From: Psychrobacter sp. NG25
GTDB taxonomy: Bacteria; Pseudomonadota; Gammaproteobacteria; Pseudomonadales; Moraxellaceae
Direction of reading: 5' to 3'
Assembly: GCF_015234355.1 (NCBI RefSeq)
Contig: NZ_JADGMV010000011.1
Coordinates: 31,290 to 73,138, forward strand
DNA: 41,849 bases
The translations under genes and the position numbers were made by a program. The first letter of the stretch is position 1. Every line of letters starts with the position of its first letter. Below, piece by piece: positions 9,430 through 19,343 of the stretch. A model generated the notes under the pieces. That model saw only the letters and a list, made by a program, of their open reading frames with translations, searched no databases and was not told the origin of the DNA.

Positions 9430-10968
9430 ATGATGAAAGTGATAAAGTTTACAGAAAAGTCAAAGCCTAAGTTGCAGCGTATAGTGGTTAGTATGCTATC
9501 TGTATTGCTCTCAGGAGCTGCGTTTGCGAGCGCCGATACGCATATGAATCAGCTAATCAATCAAGCGATACAAACCCACCCTTTAGTTGGGTCAGCGCGC
9601 GCAGAGCAACAAGCCACTACAGAAAGTATTCGTGCCGCCAAGCTCAATATGTTGCCAAACCCAACAGTCTCGTCAGGTTATGACCGTACCGATGGTATGG
9701 TCTCACAGCTACAGATTAGACAATCTCTATGGACAGGGGGTAAGCTGACAGCCAATGTCAATCAAGCCATATTTGATGATAAAGCGGCTGTCGAATATGT
9801 GTATGAGCAGCAGAATCAAATTGCAAAAACAACGATTGAAGCATGGCAAAGTTATATGACAGCGCTGACAAAGCAGCAGGTGTATTATGACAGTTTGCAA
9901 TTGCTTTCTGAGTTTGAGGAAATGATGCAGCGCCGTGTGTCCCAAGGCGTATCAGCCCGTATCGAGCTTGATTTGGTGACCAATCGCATTCTACAGGAAC
10001 AAAATTCTTATCAGTCGGCGGTTGAGCAGCAACGTATTGCGATTGCACGTTTAGAACAAATAACAGGCCGCCGGTTATCGGCTGCGGATTTGCCAACACC
10101 CAATATGGCGGAGTTGGTCAATCACGCAAAAGGCTATTCACAAACTTTTGAGAAAATGGCATTTGATGATGCCAGTTTTTATAATCCTACGGTGGTGAAA
10201 GAGCACTACCAAGTAGAAGCTGCCAAACAGAATTTTAAATCGTTACAATCGGCACGCTATCCCACCGTCTATGCGCAATACGAATATGACTATTATCATG
10301 ATAACGATAATGATGACAACGATAATGGTGGTGAGTTTTCCGTAGGGCTAAGTTATGACCCTGGAGCAGGATTATCAAGTTTATCCTTAGCAAAAGCATC
10401 AGAGTCTCGAGTACAAAGCTTGGTGCAGTCTAAAGAGGCCTCAAGACGACAGGTACTTGAAACCATTCAAACGCAATATCAGCAATTTGCTAGTGCAAAA
10501 GACCAAGAGCGATCATTGGTTGCTGCCGTTGCTGGTGCACAAATCGTTGTGAGCTCGTACCGCCGTCAATTTATTGCCGGTCGCAAGTCTTGGCTCGAAG
10601 TATTGAATGCAGTGCGTGAACACTCTCAGTATCAAATACAATTGGTCGAAATTCGTTCTTCTATTATTGCGACTTATTATAAGCTACAAGTCGATTTTGG
10701 TATGATGTCATGGCAAAACTTTAACCAGAGCCGTCAACCAGAACCGTTGTTTCACCCGCTAGATCCTGTCAAAAAATGGCTTAATAGTCAGAATGATACG
10801 CAGCAGACATCTGATAGAGTAGCGGTTCAGCCTGTGGGGATGAGAACTCAAGAAACAATAATCTATCCTAATAATCAGACGTTTAATTCGCTGTCCAGTA
10901 ATATTACAAATACAGGCTTGTCGGCAGATAGTGAGCCCTTAAGCCCGTCACAAAGCGTCTATGAATAA
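9430..10968 (+). CDS. TolC-family outer-membrane channel of the type I secretion system (LapE/AggA-like)
   Basis: Trimeric outer-membrane exit duct for the adhesin. With the start at the ATG pair 9430/9433 the protein has about 512 residues and opens with a typical signal peptide (basic stretch KSKPKLQR, hydrophobic core SMLSVLLSGAAFA, cleavage before SADTH). An ATG at 9385 would add 15 residues, but it lies almost on the probable transcription start, so I prefer 9430. The two long helical repeats of the family are visible, including the SLWTGGKL-type strand entry and the YRRQFIAGRKSWLEVLNA motif of the second half. An Asp/Asn-rich insert (HDNDNDDNDNGG, around 10296-10328) lies in the second half. 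About 110 C-terminal residues are low-complexity and polar. It is first of three co-directional secretion genes, 67 bases before the ABC gene. Confidence 0.9.
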   Translation: MMKVIKFTEKSKPKLQRIVVSMLSVLLSGAAFASADTHMNQLINQAIQTHPLVGSARAEQQATTESIRAAKLNMLPNPTVSSGYDRTDGMVSQLQIRQSLWTGGKLTANVNQAIFDDKAAVEYVYEQQNQIAKTTIEAWQSYMTALTKQQVYYDSLQLLSEFEEMMQRRVSQGVSARIELDLVTNRILQEQNSYQSAVEQQRIAIARLEQITGRRLSAADLPTPNMAELVNHAKGYSQTFEKMAFDDASFYNPTVVKEHYQVEAAKQNFKSLQSARYPTVYAQYEYDYYHDNDNDDNDNGGEFSVGLSYDPGAGLSSLSLAKASESRVQSLVQSKEASRRQVLETIQTQYQQFASAKDQERSLVAAVAGAQIVVSSYRRQFIAGRKSWLEVLNAVREHSQYQIQLVEIRSSIIATYYKLQVDFGMMSWQNFNQSRQPEPLFHPLDPVKKWLNSQNDTQQTSDRVAVQPVGMRTQETIIYPNNQTFNSLSSNITNTGLSADSEPLSPSQSVYE

Positions 10969-11035
10969 ACAAGCTGCCTTTTGTTTTCTCGACTTGTTTG
11001 TCTAACTACCCGTTAATCAGTAGGATGTACTTATC

Positions 11036-13351
11036 ATGAATAACCCTGTTCCAGCTTCGAGTGACCACACACCTGACAATGAGCTGGTAGCAACCTCATC
11101 TTCGCCGTTGTTGGCACCTGAAACTGATGAGCAACTGCATGAGCAAATCAGTCATGATGCCGAGCAGCTAGCAGTAGCACTGCATACTGTGCTTACTCAG
11201 CAAGGCTATCCTATTGATAAAATGCGTCTGTATGGAGTGCTTCATCAGCAGCCAGAGTTAATGACGCTGGCTAGTATTGTCAAGGTATTAGAGCAGTTAG
11301 GAGTGGATCAGTTACCAGAATCATTACCGATACCAGATGCTGCCTTTTTGCCTTTATTGGCATTGCACCCGACAGAAGGTTGGGGGATTATAGAGCAGCA
11401 GAACCCACAGGGGTTATGGCAATTTAAGCAAACAGCACAAAGTGACGCGTACCCAAGTACGATATTTACCCAATTGCTACGTATCCGTTTAGACAGAGAG
11501 CCGAGTAAACGTAAGCAGCTGTCTTTTGATCAAATACTAAAAAAAGACCTAAAAAATTATCGTGGTATTGTCATTGAAGCTGTGGTCGCTTCATTTTTGA
11601 TTAATATGCTAGCGTTAGCTGTATCACTATTTTCGATGCAAGTCTATGACCGTGTGATTCCGACTCGTAGTGAATACACCTTAATTATTCTAGCAAGTGG
11701 TGTCGGTCTAGTTATTCTGTTTGAAACTTTTATGAAGTTTGCCCGTTCTAAGATTATGGACAAAGTGGTGGTCAATCTTGATCAACACCTTTCACGAGAA
11801 GTATTCCAGCGGTTGTTGAGCGTTCGTATTGACCAAATGCCAGGATCTGTAGGCTCAATGGCAGCACAGTTACGTGGTTATGAGCAAGTCCGTGGGTTTT
11901 ATACTGCCAGTACTTTGTTTGGTTTGGTTGATATTCCGATGGCCATTATCTTTGTGTCGCTGATCGTCGTGATCGGTAATCCATTGGTGGCGCTAGTACC
12001 TATTATAGCGGCGATTGTTGCTATTGTATTAGGATGGAGCGCGCGCAAAAAGATTGACAGTATCGCCGCCGTTGGTGCCTCAGCTTCTTATCGTAAAACT
12101 GGTATCTTGGTTGAAACGGTAGAGGGTATTGAGACCATCAAGGCGGGTGCTGGTAACTGGAAGTTTTTGTCACGTTGGCTTGATGTGATGAACATTACGA
12201 CCAAAAACGATCTCGACATGAAACATGCTAACGACAATTTGAGTTATCTGTCGCAAATGATACAGCAGACCAGCTATGTCGGCATTGTGATTGTCGGCTC
12301 GTTCGTGGTGATGTCTGGTGACATGACTATGGGTGGTTTGATTGCCTGTTCTATTTTAGGGGGGCGTATCTTAGCACCAGTAATGAGTATTCCCAGTTTG
12401 TTGGTGCAGCATTCACATGCAAAAGCCGCTAAGCTCAATATTGAGCAACTGTTTTCATTACAGCAAGACAATCATGGCGTCGCGCATCCTTTATCGCCTA
12501 GTCGTATTATTGGTAACTTTGATTTGGAAAAAGTGACTTTCAATTATCAAAACAATGACCAGCCAGCATTGGCTATCAATAAATTAGAGATTAAAGCGGG
12601 CGAGCGTATTGCTGTTTTGGGTGCTATTGGTTCAGGGAAGTCCACTTTATTAAAGGTATTGTCGGGGTTATATGCTCCAACGCAAGGTCGAATATTACTA
12701 GATGGCTTGGATATTCAACAGATTAGTCGCGAGTCGCTCAGTGAGCAGATTGGCTATTTACAACAGGATCATCGCTTATTTGAAGGCACGCTCCGAGAGA
12801 ACTTATTGATTGGACTACCTGCGCCAAGTGATGATGTGATGCGTGATGCACTGGTAAAAACAGGACTCATTAAGCTAGTGGCTAGTCATTCTAGTGGCTT
12901 GGATCTACCCATTAGTGAAGGTGGCAAAGGGTTGTCTGGTGGTCAAAAACAACTGGTTGCCTTTACGCGCTTACTACTGACTAAGCCATCAATTTTATTA
13001 ATGGATGAGCCGACCGCCTCGATGGATAATCGTCAAGAATTACAATGTATTAATGTCCTTAGTAAAGCATTTGGGTCAGGCTCGACTATCATTGTGGCCA
13101 CCCATAAGATGCCGTTATTACAACTGGTGGATCGCATTATTATCATGGACAATCAGCAAGTCGTGATGGATGGTCCAAAAGCGCAAGTACTTGAGCAGCT
13201 AAAAGGCAATGAGAATAAAGCAAATGCGAACAAGACTTCAATTAAGGTAAGCAAGCCTAAAGTGAAAGTCATTAGTAATGAGGCTTCTAGCGCCTCATCA
13301 GCCACCGATAACCGTAATAACCCAGACAATTTAGGGCAGGAAAATGGATAA
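11036..13351 (+). CDS. Type I secretion ABC transporter, LssB/LapB type, permease-ATPase
   Basis: Inner-membrane ATPase of the adhesin exporter, 771 residues, normal length for the family. Residues about 35-155 form a C39-like domain without a catalytic cysteine, as in LapB-type exporters that bind but do not cleave substrate. A six-helix membrane domain follows (about 180-460), then the nucleotide-binding domain: Walker A GAIGSGKS at 529-536, signature LSGGQ at 633-637, Walker B ILLMDEP with the catalytic Glu at 658, and the switch histidine in ATHKMPL. A charged Lys/Asn/Ser-rich tail ends the protein. AGGATG lies ahead of the ATG. The stop overlaps the start of the next gene by 8 bases, so the two are translationally coupled. 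Confidence 0.94.
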   Translation: MNNPVPASSDHTPDNELVATSSSPLLAPETDEQLHEQISHDAEQLAVALHTVLTQQGYPIDKMRLYGVLHQQPELMTLASIVKVLEQLGVDQLPESLPIPDAAFLPLLALHPTEGWGIIEQQNPQGLWQFKQTAQSDAYPSTIFTQLLRIRLDREPSKRKQLSFDQILKKDLKNYRGIVIEAVVASFLINMLALAVSLFSMQVYDRVIPTRSEYTLIILASGVGLVILFETFMKFARSKIMDKVVVNLDQHLSREVFQRLLSVRIDQMPGSVGSMAAQLRGYEQVRGFYTASTLFGLVDIPMAIIFVSLIVVIGNPLVALVPIIAAIVAIVLGWSARKKIDSIAAVGASASYRKTGILVETVEGIETIKAGAGNWKFLSRWLDVMNITTKNDLDMKHANDNLSYLSQMIQQTSYVGIVIVGSFVVMSGDMTMGGLIACSILGGRILAPVMSIPSLLVQHSHAKAAKLNIEQLFSLQQDNHGVAHPLSPSRIIGNFDLEKVTFNYQNNDQPALAINKLEIKAGERIAVLGAIGSGKSTLLKVLSGLYAPTQGRILLDGLDIQQISRESLSEQIGYLQQDHRLFEGTLRENLLIGLPAPSDDVMRDALVKTGLIKLVASHSSGLDLPISEGGKGLSGGQKQLVAFTRLLLTKPSILLMDEPTASMDNRQELQCINVLSKAFGSGSTIIVATHKMPLLQLVDRIIIMDNQQVVMDGPKAQVLEQLKGNENKANANKTSIKVSKPKVKVISNEASSASSATDNRNNPDNLGQENG

Positions 13352-14513
13352 CTATCAGCACAAATCTCATGACCCTAAAGTTGGACGTACCCGTATTATT
13401 ATTTGGGGCGCGCTGATAGGCATAATCGTTTTAATAGTTTGGGCTTATTTTGCCCAAATTGACCAAGTAACGCGTGCTACCGCAACAGTTATCGCTAGTG
13501 CTCGAACGCAGGATATCCAAGCAGTAGAAGGTGGTGTACTGACCGAAGTATTAGTGCGAGAAGGAGAAGAGGTTGTCAAAGGCCAGTTGATTGTGACTTT
13601 AGAAGAAGAACGTGCCCAGGCAGCAGTCGCTAATTCAAGTTCGAAAATCGCTGCATTAAAGGCTAAGTTATCTCGCCTTGAAGCAGAGATATTTGAAAAG
13701 CCACTCAAGTTTCCAGATGGTATCAAAAACTATAGTGAGTATGTAGAAAACCAAACACAACTATATAATCGCCGTCGGCAAGCAATTGATCAAGATGTCA
13801 GCTCACTACAGAAAATGATGGTACTGGCTCAGCAAGAGCTTAGTATGAATGAACCGTTGCTCGCTTATGGTGATGTGAGCCAAGCCGATGTGATTAAGTT
13901 ACAACGTCAAGTAGCTGAAATACAGGCACAAATTACCAATAAGCGAAATAAGTACTTTGAAGAAGCACAGTCAGAAATGACCAAAGCGCAAGAGGAACTG
14001 GATACCGAGCTCGAACAGTTACGAGACCATTCACAGGTGCTAGAAGAAACCAGCTTATTTGCGCCAACTGATGGTAAAGTCAATAATATCTTAATCACTA
14101 CTATTGGCGGCGTTGTGAAACCTGGCGAAGTCATTATGGAGATACTACCAACCAGTAGCGATTTGATTGTCGAAGCTAAGGTAAGTCCAGTAGATATTGC
14201 TTATGTCAAAGAAAATCAAGCAGCGACTGTCAAGCTCGATGCTTATGACTACTCTATCTTTGGTGCCATGACGGGTAGGGTAACCTATATCAGTCCAGAT
14301 ACCTTGATGGAGCAGACACCCAAAGGGGAAGAGCCATACTATCGCGTGCAAATAAAGATAACGGGTGCTGAGTTTTCTGCCCGCCGCGATGAGATTGTGA
14401 TTAGGCCTGGTATGACGGCTTCAGTCGATATCAAAGCACAACAGCGTTCAGTATTATCCTATCTGACTAAGCCGTTGACTAAAACTTTCTCTGAAGGCTT
14501 AGGTGAGCGTTAG
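13344..14513 (+). CDS. HlyD-family periplasmic adaptor (LapC-like)
   Basis: Membrane-fusion protein linking the ABC exporter to the TolC duct, 389 residues. One membrane helix sits at about residues 18-37 after a short cytoplasmic N-terminus. A first lipoyl half-motif follows (AVEGGVLTEVLVREGEEV), then a coiled-coil hairpin at about 95-230, the second lipoyl half (LFAPTDGKVNNI), and a beta-barrel domain with the conserved RPGMTASVDI near the C-terminus. The ATG overlaps the stop of the ABC gene by 8 bases, showing one operon. Family and order (TolC, ABC, HlyD) match LapEBC-type adhesin export systems. No LapD or LapG gene for adhesin release is in the window. Confidence 0.93.
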   Translation: MDNYQHKSHDPKVGRTRIIIWGALIGIIVLIVWAYFAQIDQVTRATATVIASARTQDIQAVEGGVLTEVLVREGEEVVKGQLIVTLEEERAQAAVANSSSKIAALKAKLSRLEAEIFEKPLKFPDGIKNYSEYVENQTQLYNRRRQAIDQDVSSLQKMMVLAQQELSMNEPLLAYGDVSQADVIKLQRQVAEIQAQITNKRNKYFEEAQSEMTKAQEELDTELEQLRDHSQVLEETSLFAPTDGKVNNILITTIGGVVKPGEVIMEILPTSSDLIVEAKVSPVDIAYVKENQAATVKLDAYDYSIFGAMTGRVTYISPDTLMEQTPKGEEPYYRVQIKITGAEFSARRDEIVIRPGMTASVDIKAQQRSVLSYLTKPLTKTFSEGLGER

Positions 14514-14560
14514 GTTTATAAACAGAAAAACCCTGCTCTACTAAAATACCCATGCCGTCC

Positions 14561-14593
14561 AAAAGCTACGATATAAGTATCGTAGCTTTTTTT
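14561..14593 (+). terminator. Rho-independent terminator of the secretion operon
   Basis: A perfect stem (AGCTACGATA/TATCGTAGCT) with a TAAG loop and a T run begins 48 bases after the HlyD stop codon. Confidence 0.88.
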
Positions 14594-15188
14594 AGTATTT
14601 TAATTCATCTATATACTGCTATATGTTACCTATATATAAATATAAAGTGGGAGTATATAGTTTTCTTTATTAAAGTAAGTCAATCAAACATCAGAAGATG
14701 GTGGGGTTACGGATACCGATAGCGTGCAGAACGCGCATGCGCGTCTAAATTCTCACGTTGAGCTAATATATCAGCAGTTTTGGCTAAGGGCTTACTAGCA
14801 CTTTCACTATAGTAGATGATAGATGACTTCTTTTGAAAGTCATAAATGCCTAACGGAGATGAAAATCTTGCCGTTCCTGATATTGGCAACTGAGATTGGT
14901 AAATTAGCCTAGTAGCCAAATGACTGTTACTTCACAGAACTAGTAGAATATTTGAATGACATCCTATTTAGGATGAAAATAGCGGTTCAGAATAATAGAA
15001 CTTAAGTGAGCAGGATGCTATCGGCAACAGTGTTGACTATATGGTGCTTGAGAGTAAGTAAAATAGACTAGGGATCAGACTACAAAATCCTCAGGCAGGT
15101 TTAGTATTAAGATTATTATTTATAAAAATCTAACCGACCTAAGACTACTAAATGCACTAATTTACGGTATGCCCTGAATATAAGCTTG
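14594..15188. other. 595-base gap without a convincing gene
   Basis: AT-rich sequence. The only longer frame is on the minus strand (about 14707-14919, 70 residues, ending ARYRYP). It would need a TTG start, has no clear ribosome binding site and matches nothing I know; it may be a decayed gene end. A short hairpin (CATCCT/AGGATG) lies near 14960. Otherwise I see nothing. Confidence 0.45.
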
Positions 15189-15962
15189 TTAAAACAATAC
15201 GTTTAAGTTTCTTATTATCATTATTAGGCCACTGATGACCATTAGTATCAGCAGCATAATTCTAAACTGGCTAATACTAATACCTGCCAAAAAGTGTTTG
15301 CCAATGACGTTGCCAATCACAGCACCCAGCCCTAATACCAGAGCATACACCCATATCTTGACGGTGAGTATTCCAAAAAAGGTGTAGCTGACGATTTGTA
15401 CAATACCTACAAAGAAAGAATTGGCCGTTTTGGTCGCAATAAGGCTTTCTTTTTCTAGTCCAGCATTCATATAGAAAGGGTTAAGAATAGGGCCGAGACC
15501 ACCCACTAACGTGCTCATAAAAGCAATGGCAAAGCCTACAGGTACAAAACCTACTTTTGGCATATCAAATGTTTTACTTACTTTACCAAACTTGTATTGG
15601 AAAATAGTCGAGACTAAAAATGCACCAACCAATAACTGAATCCAGCCTGCGTCCAAACGACTAAACACCAATGCGGCGAGCCATGCACCTACGATAGCGC
15701 TTGGGACATAGTATTTAGTCAATGACCAATCAATATCATGCCAGAATAGATAGAGCCGCGAGGCATTACTCATAAAGGTAGCCACGTTGATCACAGGTGG
15801 TGCAACCGCTGTCCCTATCATCGAAGAGGTGACTGGTATCAGTAGCATCGCACCGCCACCACCGGATATAGTGGAGATAATAAAAGCGACCATGCCAGCG
15901 ACAAACAAACCTGCTAAGTGCCAAGTTGGAATGGTTTGCAGTAAATCTAAAACAAAGAGCAC
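15189..15962 (-). CDS. TauE/SafE-family permease (putative sulfite/organosulfonate or anion exporter)
   Basis: Integral membrane protein of 257 residues with about eight helices. It shows the features of the TauE/SafE family: the glycine-rich first repeat ISTISGGGGAMLLIPV and the matching second-half motif STLVGGLGPILNPFY, which mark two inverted halves. Members move sulfite, sulfoacetate or other small anions across the inner membrane; the substrate here cannot be told. The start is a GTG at 15962, preceded by AGGA eight bases upstream; an ATG further upstream runs straight into a stop. A terminator separates it from the tct genes, so it is a separate unit although it points the same way. 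Given the sulfide genes 17 kb away, sulfite export is possible but not shown. Confidence 0.85.
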   Translation of the reverse strand: MLFVLDLLQTIPTWHLAGLFVAGMVAFIISTISGGGGAMLLIPVTSSMIGTAVAPPVINVATFMSNASRLYLFWHDIDWSLTKYYVPSAIVGAWLAALVFSRLDAGWIQLLVGAFLVSTIFQYKFGKVSKTFDMPKVGFVPVGFAIAFMSTLVGGLGPILNPFYMNAGLEKESLIATKTANSFFVGIVQIVSYTFFGILTVKIWVYALVLGLGAVIGNVIGKHFLAGISISQFRIMLLILMVISGLIMIIRNLNVLF

Positions 15963-16175
15963 TATAAAATCCTATTTCATAAGTGACATCAAGTAGGGAG
16001 GCATAACGCATTTTGGACGATTGATAAAGGCTTGACTGTAATGGCTGAAAATAGAAGATCTCACTATAGTTGATTCAATTTAAGAGAGAGTCAAGGCAAC
16101 TGAGTGCAGATGTAACTGTGATACTTCAAGCGAGGTTAACGCTGTCGCTCTTTTATAGAGAATTGACTATATTCT

Positions 16176-16212
16176 AAAAAAACGGTGGTCACACATAGAG
16201 TATGACCACCGT
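16176..16212 (-). terminator. Rho-independent terminator after tctA
   Basis: On the minus strand, stem ACGGTGGTCA/TGACCACCGT (10 bp, 11-base loop) is followed by a run of T, starting 35 bases after the tctA stop. Confidence 0.88.
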
Positions 16213-16246
16213 AGAAACAGCATTTAGAGAACATAATCGCTAAAAC

Positions 16247-17752
16247 CTAAACAATCATTTTCTTAAAGCGCTTACGATACATTTTACGAATAATTGGCAT
16301 GAATATCATAACAACTACCAGACCCCATAGTGACACGGTGATTGGGCTACTCCATAGAATAGACATCTCACCTTGAGAAATAGACAAGGCACGTCTGAGG
16401 TTAGACTCCATGAGCTCTCCTAGTACATAACCTAGGATAAGGGCTGATAGAGGGAACTGTAATTTACGTAAGAAATAACCAAATATACCAAGTGCGACCA
16501 TGAACACCATATCAAAAGTTGTACTATTGATAGAGTAGACACCAACGAAACTGATAGCAGCAATTGATGGTATCAAGATATAGTTTGGTACATTAAGTAG
16601 CTTTGAAAACACACCAACTAGCGGAATGTTCATCACTAAAAGAATGACGTTACAGATAAATAACGAGGCAATAAGACCCCAAACAATATCTGGCTGCTCG
16701 GTAAATAGCTGTGGACCTGGCGTGATGTTATACAATGTTAGTGCACCCATCATGACCGCTGTCGTACCAGAACCTGGAACACCTAAAGTCAACATTGGTA
16801 CGAATGAACCACATGCTGATGCGTTGTTAGCCGCCTCTGGAGATGCTAAACCACGAAGATCGCCTTCACCAAATTTGCCACTGTCTCCAGCAATTTTACG
16901 TTCACTAGCATAGGTCATCGCACTCGCGATAGTTGCACCTGCACCAGGCAAAATACCAACGAAGAAGCCCATTATGCCACTACGCACCATGGCGCCAATG
17001 GTAAAGAGGAATTCTTTTAGGTTGAATAGGCTACGCTTACCTTGCGCGATTACTTTCCCACCAGTACTGGTTCTTTCGAGCAAAATCAAAATTTCACTGA
17101 CGCTGAAAAAGCCAATAACGATCGTTGTGAACTGAATACCATCAGATAAGTTGACTGAATCAAAGGTATAGCGATAGATACCTGTGACCGCATCGACACC
17201 AACAGTAGCCAGACCCAGGCCGATTAACGCTGACACTGCTGTCTTGATAGGTTGATCACCGACCAAACCACTCAAACAGCAAATTGCGAATACCATCAAT
17301 ACGAAGTATTCAGCAGGTCCAAACGACACTGCCCATTTAGCCAATAGAGGGGCGAACAAGACCACACCAATGGTCGCAATCGTAGAACCAATAAATGAGG
17401 CAACCGCAGAGATGGATAAGGCGATGCCGGCTTTTCCTTGAACCGCTAGCGGGTTACCATCTAAAGAGGTCATAACCGCCGCGGCAGATCCCGGCACGTT
17501 AAGTAGAATGGCAGAAATACGACCGCCATATTCGCAACCAAGATAAACAGCTGCTAGTAAGATAAGTGCACTCTCAGGTGGCAGACCAAGGGCAAAGGCA
17601 AAAGGTAATAGAATTGCCACACCATTAATAGGGCCAAGGCCAGGCAACATACCGACAACCGTACCAATAAAAGCGCCAATGAGTGCAATCAGCAAGTTTT
17701 TGGGCAACATTGCTACGCCAAAACCCTGCATTAAAAAGTCAAAAGTTTCCAT
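16247..17752 (-). CDS. tctA: Tripartite tricarboxylate transporter, large permease TctA
   Basis: Large membrane subunit of a secondary, binding-protein-dependent carboxylate importer; 501 residues with about 11-12 helices, normal for TctA. The family signature near the N-terminus is clear: GMLPGLGPINGVAILLPFAF followed by CEYGGRISAILLNVPG and TSLDGNPLAVQG. The second inverted half shows FVGILPGAGATIASAMTYA and GVPGSGTTAVMMGALTLY. The ATG at 17752 lies 5 bases after the tctB stop, so the genes are co-transcribed. The ion gradient drives uptake of a carboxylate delivered by TctC; substrate unknown (citrate and other tri- or dicarboxylates are known for the family). Confidence 0.95.
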   Translation of the reverse strand: METFDFLMQGFGVAMLPKNLLIALIGAFIGTVVGMLPGLGPINGVAILLPFAFALGLPPESALILLAAVYLGCEYGGRISAILLNVPGSAAAVMTSLDGNPLAVQGKAGIALSISAVASFIGSTIATIGVVLFAPLLAKWAVSFGPAEYFVLMVFAICCLSGLVGDQPIKTAVSALIGLGLATVGVDAVTGIYRYTFDSVNLSDGIQFTTIVIGFFSVSEILILLERTSTGGKVIAQGKRSLFNLKEFLFTIGAMVRSGIMGFFVGILPGAGATIASAMTYASERKIAGDSGKFGEGDLRGLASPEAANNASACGSFVPMLTLGVPGSGTTAVMMGALTLYNITPGPQLFTEQPDIVWGLIASLFICNVILLVMNIPLVGVFSKLLNVPNYILIPSIAAISFVGVYSINSTTFDMVFMVALGIFGYFLRKLQFPLSALILGYVLGELMESNLRRALSISQGEMSILWSSPITVSLWGLVVVMIFMPIIRKMYRKRFKKMIV

Positions 17753-17757
17753 AATAG

Positions 17758-18213
17758 CTATCCCATTATTCCTGATAATATTCCAAGTGGCAGAATCACA
17801 TCCAAAGCCATGTCAAATAAGACATACAGGGCGATACTGATCACAACTGAAAAGATAAGGCTTTTAATAGGATTTCCGGCAAATAATAAACCAACCGCAA
17901 AACACATCAGTGTGGTAGCAACCACAAAACCTAAAGGCTCAAAAACTAAGCTATAAATCAATAATGCGCTGACACACAGCACAAGATTTCTAAGCACTAC
18001 GTTGTTATAGCCTAAATCGATGACTTTCGTAAATCGTGCTGGACGAAAGGCAATAACCAAGGTCAAAAGCGCCGTAAGTGAGAAAATCAAAATAGGATAG
18101 GGTCTAGGGCCGATAGGATCATAGGCAATAGGAGCAACGTAACCAATAGCTAAATAGACCAAAAATAAGCTAAACAGCCCCATTAATCCAGAAAATGCAC
18201 GTTCCATTGTCAT
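17758..18213 (-). CDS. tctB: Tripartite tricarboxylate transporter, small permease TctB
   Basis: Small membrane subunit, 151 residues with four hydrophobic segments, as usual for TctB. The typical opening (FSLFLVYLAIGY then PIAYDPIGPRPYPIL) is present. I set the start at the ATG at 18213, which follows AAGGAAT at good spacing. A longer reading from 18261 would add 16 residues but would place the start inside a strong 15-bp hairpin (18241-18273). It lies between tctC and tctA in the order tctC-tctB-tctA. Confidence 0.9.
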   Translation of the reverse strand: MTMERAFSGLMGLFSLFLVYLAIGYVAPIAYDPIGPRPYPILIFSLTALLTLVIAFRPARFTKVIDLGYNNVVLRNLVLCVSALLIYSLVFEPLGFVVATTLMCFAVGLLFAGNPIKSLIFSVVISIALYVLFDMALDVILPLGILSGIMG

Positions 18214-18240
18214 AGAAGTATTCCTTAAATTCCAAAATAA

Positions 18241-18273
18241 GAAGGTTGATAGATGTCTCATCTGTCAACCTTC
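18241..18273 (-). promoter_or_regulatory. Intercistronic hairpin between tctC and tctB
   Basis: Fifteen-base arms (GAAGGTTGATAGATG against CATCTGTCAACCTTC, one G-T pair) with a 3-base loop, placed between the tctC stop and the tctB ribosome binding site. On the minus strand only a weak T-rich stretch follows. It may protect the tctC message or partly stop transcription, giving more binding protein than permease, a pattern known in many binding-protein operons. Inference from position and structure. Confidence 0.65.
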
Positions 18274-18329
18274 GATAAATACTATAAAAATCAGTATTCA
18301 ATCATTAAGGGGATATGATCTGAGTGATG

Positions 18330-19343
18330 CTACTTAGCTGTAGCATCAACAAGACCGTACTCAGCAGACAACTCACGTAGCTCACCTGTACGTTTATAAA
18401 CGTATGCTTCTAGCTCATCACCAGTCATAGAGAATGGTAGTAGCTCTTGCTGCTCGCGTAACTCAGCGAATTTTGGATCCGCAAGCATGTTATCAAAGCT
18501 TGCTTTCCACCAGTCATAAGCGGCAGGGCTGACATCTGGACCCATGTAATAACCACGCATGACTGGCCAAGTAACGTCATAGCCTTGCTCTACAGCAGTA
18601 GGAATATCGGCCATCGTGCCACCCAATCTCTCATCTGCAAATACGGCTAATACACGTAATTTGCCAGCATTGGCTTGTGGCATGATCTCAGCAATACCAG
18701 CGCTCACGACAGTCACATGGTTACCCATTACCGCTGTGATCGCCTCGCCGCCACCTTCCATCGCAACATAAGTCATGTCACTAGGATTAACACCAACCGC
18801 TTTGGCTAAAATAGCTGTTTGCATCCAGTCCTGACCACCAACACTACCACCAGCGGCGAAACTAACTGCTTTTGGGTTTGACTTAAGCTCAGCAACCAAT
18901 CCTGCCAAATCTTTGATAGGTGAGTCTGCATTGACAGCGATAGCACCATAATCAGTACCAACGGCTGCTAGCCATTTCACATCTTTTTCAGTGAATTTAC
19001 CAAATTTACCTTGCGATAAATTGAGGATAGAGCCAGTAGAGAAGGCAATGATTGCATCGTTGTTAGCACGATCATTAGCAACGATTTTGTTATAAGCAAC
19101 AGCACCGACGCCGCCTGGCATATAAGTGACTCGCATCGGATCTTCTAATAGACCAGTATCTCTGAGGCCAGCTTGAGCAAGTTTACAAGTCAAGTCAAAG
19201 CCACCGCCTGGTTTTGCTGGTGCAATACATTCTGGACGTGAAGGGGCATCAAAACTGGCATCAGATGCAGTCGTATCAGATTTATTACATGCGGTAAGGG
19301 TGAGTACAGAAAGGCCAAGAGCCAAATAGGATAGTTTGTTCAC
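18330..19343 (-). CDS. tctC: Tripartite tricarboxylate transporter, solute-binding lipoprotein TctC
   Basis: Periplasmic binding protein of the TctC/Bug family, 337 residues. The N-terminus is a lipoprotein signal (LSVLTLTAC, lipidated Cys at residue 19) followed by a Ser/Thr/Asp linker. The mature part begins RPECIAPAKPGGGFDLTCKLAQ, the characteristic Bug ligand loop, and contains VTYMPGGVGAVAYN, FAAGGSVGGQDW and the VAMEGGGEAITAVMGNHV region of the family. The start is GTG at 19343 with AAGGAG at good spacing. It is the first gene of tctCBA. The ligand is a carboxylate that cannot be named from sequence alone. Confidence 0.93.
   Translation of the reverse strand: MNKLSYLALGLSVLTLTACNKSDTTASDASFDAPSRPECIAPAKPGGGFDLTCKLAQAGLRDTGLLEDPMRVTYMPGGVGAVAYNKIVANDRANNDAIIAFSTGSILNLSQGKFGKFTEKDVKWLAAVGTDYGAIAVNADSPIKDLAGLVAELKSNPKAVSFAAGGSVGGQDWMQTAILAKAVGVNPSDMTYVAMEGGGEAITAVMGNHVTVVSAGIAEIMPQANAGKLRVLAVFADERLGGTMADIPTAVEQGYDVTWPVMRGYYMGPDVSPAAYDWWKASFDNMLADPKFAELREQQELLPFSMTGDELEAYVYKRTGELRELSAEYGLVDATAK

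Noticed and set aside
14707..14919. 70-codon minus-strand frame as a gene
   Set aside because: Only a TTG start, no clear ribosome binding site and no recognisable sequence; kept only as a note in the gap entry.
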